Source: SB25 sp050180705 (GTDB taxonomy: Bacteria > Bacteroidota > Bacteroidia > Bacteroidales > Tenuifilaceae). Taken from it: 64,000 nt of DNA. The position numbers and the translations under genes were made by a program. The notes beneath the pieces were generated by a model that worked only from the letters and a program-made list of their open reading frames with translations, did not search any database and was not told the origin of the DNA. The stretch spans positions 1 through 64,000 of the forward strand of contig JBFXDX010000011.1 of assembly GCA_050180705.1 (NCBI GenBank). The letters run 5' to 3'. Below are positions 62,358 to 64,000 of the stretch, piece by piece (position 1 is the first letter of the stretch; each line of letters starts with the position of its first letter).

Positions 62358-63884
62358 ATGAACGATTTTAAGCCCGTAAAAACTGCATTGATATCTGTTT
62401 ATCACAAGGATAAACTCGACGAAATTGTAAAATTATTGCATAAGTACAATGTTAAAATTTACTCAACAGGAGGCACTCTCGATTTTATAAAAGGTTGTGG
62501 TGTAGATGCTTTTCCGGTTGAGGGTTTAACTAGCTATCCGTCGATTCTTGGTGGTCGAGTTAAAACGCTTCATCCTAAAATTTTCGGAGGTATTCTTGCC
62601 CGAAGAGATAACGAGAATGATCAATTCCAATTACAGGAGTATGAAATCCCTGAGATGGATCTGGTTATTGTAGATTTATATCCTTTTGAGCAAACTGTTG
62701 CATCGGGAGCATCGGAACCAGAAATAATTGAGAAGATTGATATTGGTGGGGTTTCGTTGATTAGGGCTGCTGCCAAAAATTTCAAGGATGTTGTTATTGT
62801 TTCGAATCGCAATCAGTATTCCGAAATTATCGAAATTATCGAAAATAATCACTGTTCAACAAATTTAGATCAACGAAAACGCTTCGCTGCTGAGGCTTTT
62901 AGCACTACAGCGCATTACGATACAGCTATTTGTGGGTATTTCAATCGCGAATTTCCTCAGTCATCATTCAATAAAAGCATTGAGGGTTTAAATTCTCTTA
63001 GGTATGGCGAAAATCCACATCAAAAGGGTGAATTTTATGGCGATTTAGCATCGCATTTTGAGCAGTTACATGGCAAGGAGATTTCGTATAACAACCTACT
63101 AGACATTGATGCTGCGGTTAACTTGATAAAGGAGTTCGCCGATGCTACTGTGGCAATTTTAAAGCATAATAATGCTTGTGGTGTGGCAACTCGACAGAAT
63201 ATTAAGGAAGCTTGGATTGATGCTTTGGCTGGCGATCCAGTATCGGCATACGGTGGTGTGATTATTACGAACAGAGTCGTTGATATTGCTACTGCTGAAG
63301 AAATGAACAAGATCTTCTTTGAGGTTCTTATTGCTCCTGCATATAACGATGATGCTCTTGCTGTTCTTAAATCAAAGAAAAATAGGATTTTGTTGGTGAT
63401 GAAAGATTTTGAGTTACCTCAGCATACTTTCCGTACATTGCTAAATGGTGTATTGGTGCAGGAGCGCGACTCATACAAAGAAAAACAGGATGATTTAAAG
63501 GTTGTTTCCAATATTGCGCCAACACAGGCGCAAATTGATGATCTGCTTTTCGCAAATATCATTGTAAAGCATTCAAAATCGAATGCAATTGTTTTTGCAA
63601 AGAATAAGCAACTTATAGCGAGTGGTGTTGGACAAACCTCTCGTGTTGATGCTGTGAAGCAGGCCATTGATAAGGCTCATAATTTCAAATTTAGTCTAAA
63701 GGGAGCCGTTATGGCATCTGATGCATTTTTCCCATTTGCCGATAGTGTTGAGGAGGCCTATAAGGCAGGTGTCAATGCTGTAATACAGCCTGGAGGTTCG
63801 GTGAGAGATCAGGAAACTGTTGATTTCTGTAACAGCAACAATGTTGCAATGGTGGTAACAGGAGTAAGACATTTTAAACATTAA
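62358..63884 (+). CDS. purH: Bifunctional AICAR formyltransferase / IMP cyclohydrolase
   Basis: 508 residues. The N-terminal IMP cyclohydrolase domain has IYSTGGTLDFIKGCG and GGRVKTLHPKIFGGIL; the C-terminal AICAR transformylase domain has LKHNNACGVATR and PGGSVRDQETVDFCN. It performs the last two steps of de novo IMP synthesis. mreB follows 20 bp later and is probably co-transcribed. Confidence 0.97.
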   Translation: MNDFKPVKTALISVYHKDKLDEIVKLLHKYNVKIYSTGGTLDFIKGCGVDAFPVEGLTSYPSILGGRVKTLHPKIFGGILARRDNENDQFQLQEYEIPEMDLVIVDLYPFEQTVASGASEPEIIEKIDIGGVSLIRAAAKNFKDVVIVSNRNQYSEIIEIIENNHCSTNLDQRKRFAAEAFSTTAHYDTAICGYFNREFPQSSFNKSIEGLNSLRYGENPHQKGEFYGDLASHFEQLHGKEISYNNLLDIDAAVNLIKEFADATVAILKHNNACGVATRQNIKEAWIDALAGDPVSAYGGVIITNRVVDIATAEEMNKIFFEVLIAPAYNDDALAVLKSKKNRILLVMKDFELPQHTFRTLLNGVLVQERDSYKEKQDDLKVVSNIAPTQAQIDDLLFANIIVKHSKSNAIVFAKNKQLIASGVGQTSRVDAVKQAIDKAHNFKFSLKGAVMASDAFFPFADSVEEAYKAGVNAVIQPGGSVRDQETVDFCNSNNVAMVVTGVRHFKH

Positions 63885-63904
63885 AATCATAATATTCTTA
63901 AGAT

Positions 63905-64000
63905 ATGGGACTTTTTTCATTTTTGACACAGGAGTTGGCTATCGATCTGGGGACAGCCAATACTATTATTCTTTACCACGACAAAATTGTGGTGGATCAA
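63905..64000 (+). CDS. mreB: Rod shape-determining protein MreB (5' part)
   Basis: The first 32 codons, cut by the window end. The start GLFSFLTQELAIDLGTANTI is the MreB N-terminus with the actin-fold phosphate-binding motif DLGTANT. MreB filaments guide lateral cell-wall synthesis. It lies 20 bp after purH. Confidence 0.95.
   Translation, partial: MGLFSFLTQELAIDLGTANTIILYHDKIVVDQ

Overview
The window comes from the chromosome of a Bacteroidota bacterium, most likely of the Bacteroidales group. The evidence is AT-rich DNA with almost no Shine-Dalgarno sites, promoters of the TTG-N17-23-TAnnTTTG type, Por-type (T9SS) C-terminal sorting domains on a subtilase and a small surface protein, a fused RibBA, a glycogen synthase/phosphorylase fusion, a separate GH57-GT4-debranching glycogen cluster, a START-like protein and a purH-mreB junction. 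There are no rRNAs, insertion sequences, CRISPR arrays or prophage blocks. One tRNA-Met is present.

Region 1 (1-12.5 kb) is accessory and signalling rich. It holds a Crp/Fnr regulator, an orphan promoter-terminator pair that may encode a C-free small RNA, an oligopeptide-binding lipoprotein and a BadF/N-acetylglucosamine-kinase-like ATPase. Next comes a divergent locus: a STAND/NACHT-type NTPase facing a 40-residue membrane peptide and a trypsin-like protein that appears to have lost its catalytic His. Then follow an aspartase fused to a cyclic-nucleotide-binding domain, cytidine deaminase, and a receiver-PAS-adenylate cyclase.

Region 2 (12.5-24 kb, minus strand) is an apparent operon: MORN-repeat lipoprotein-like protein, T9SS subtilase, xseA, two paralogous TPR histidine kinases, xseB. 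It is followed by dnaK. The two exonuclease VII subunits are separated by the kinases.

Region 3 (24-43 kb) is mostly housekeeping: panB, an RluA-type pseudouridine synthase, a LysM glucosaminidase, fmt, ribBA, two glycosyltransferases, an LptF/G permease, START-like protein, tRNA-Met, an array of five 42-bp degenerate repeats, nhaA, small lipoproteins, an S4 protein, a GT2 enzyme, queG, ahcY and ribF.

Region 4 (43-52 kb, minus strand) is a four-gene glycogen operon: debranching enzyme, GT4 synthase, GH57 enzyme with a long Lys-rich tail, and a 1419-residue synthase-phosphorylase fusion.

Region 5 (52-64 kb) has a TlpA-like thiol protein, rsmA and a LytS-type TPR kinase with a LytTR regulator. 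Immediately downstream is a near-perfect LytTR direct-repeat site and promoter, followed by a small membrane ORF, a T9SS-tagged protein and a repeat-rich, tail-fibre-like Lcl-domain adhesin. A MacB/FtsX permease, purH and the start of mreB close the window.

Most promising for new biology are the NTPase/TM-peptide/pseudoprotease locus, the LytTR-controlled surface module, the cNMP-aspartase fusion beside an adenylate cyclase, and the candidate C-free sRNA. All functional calls rest on reading motifs by eye; no searches were run.
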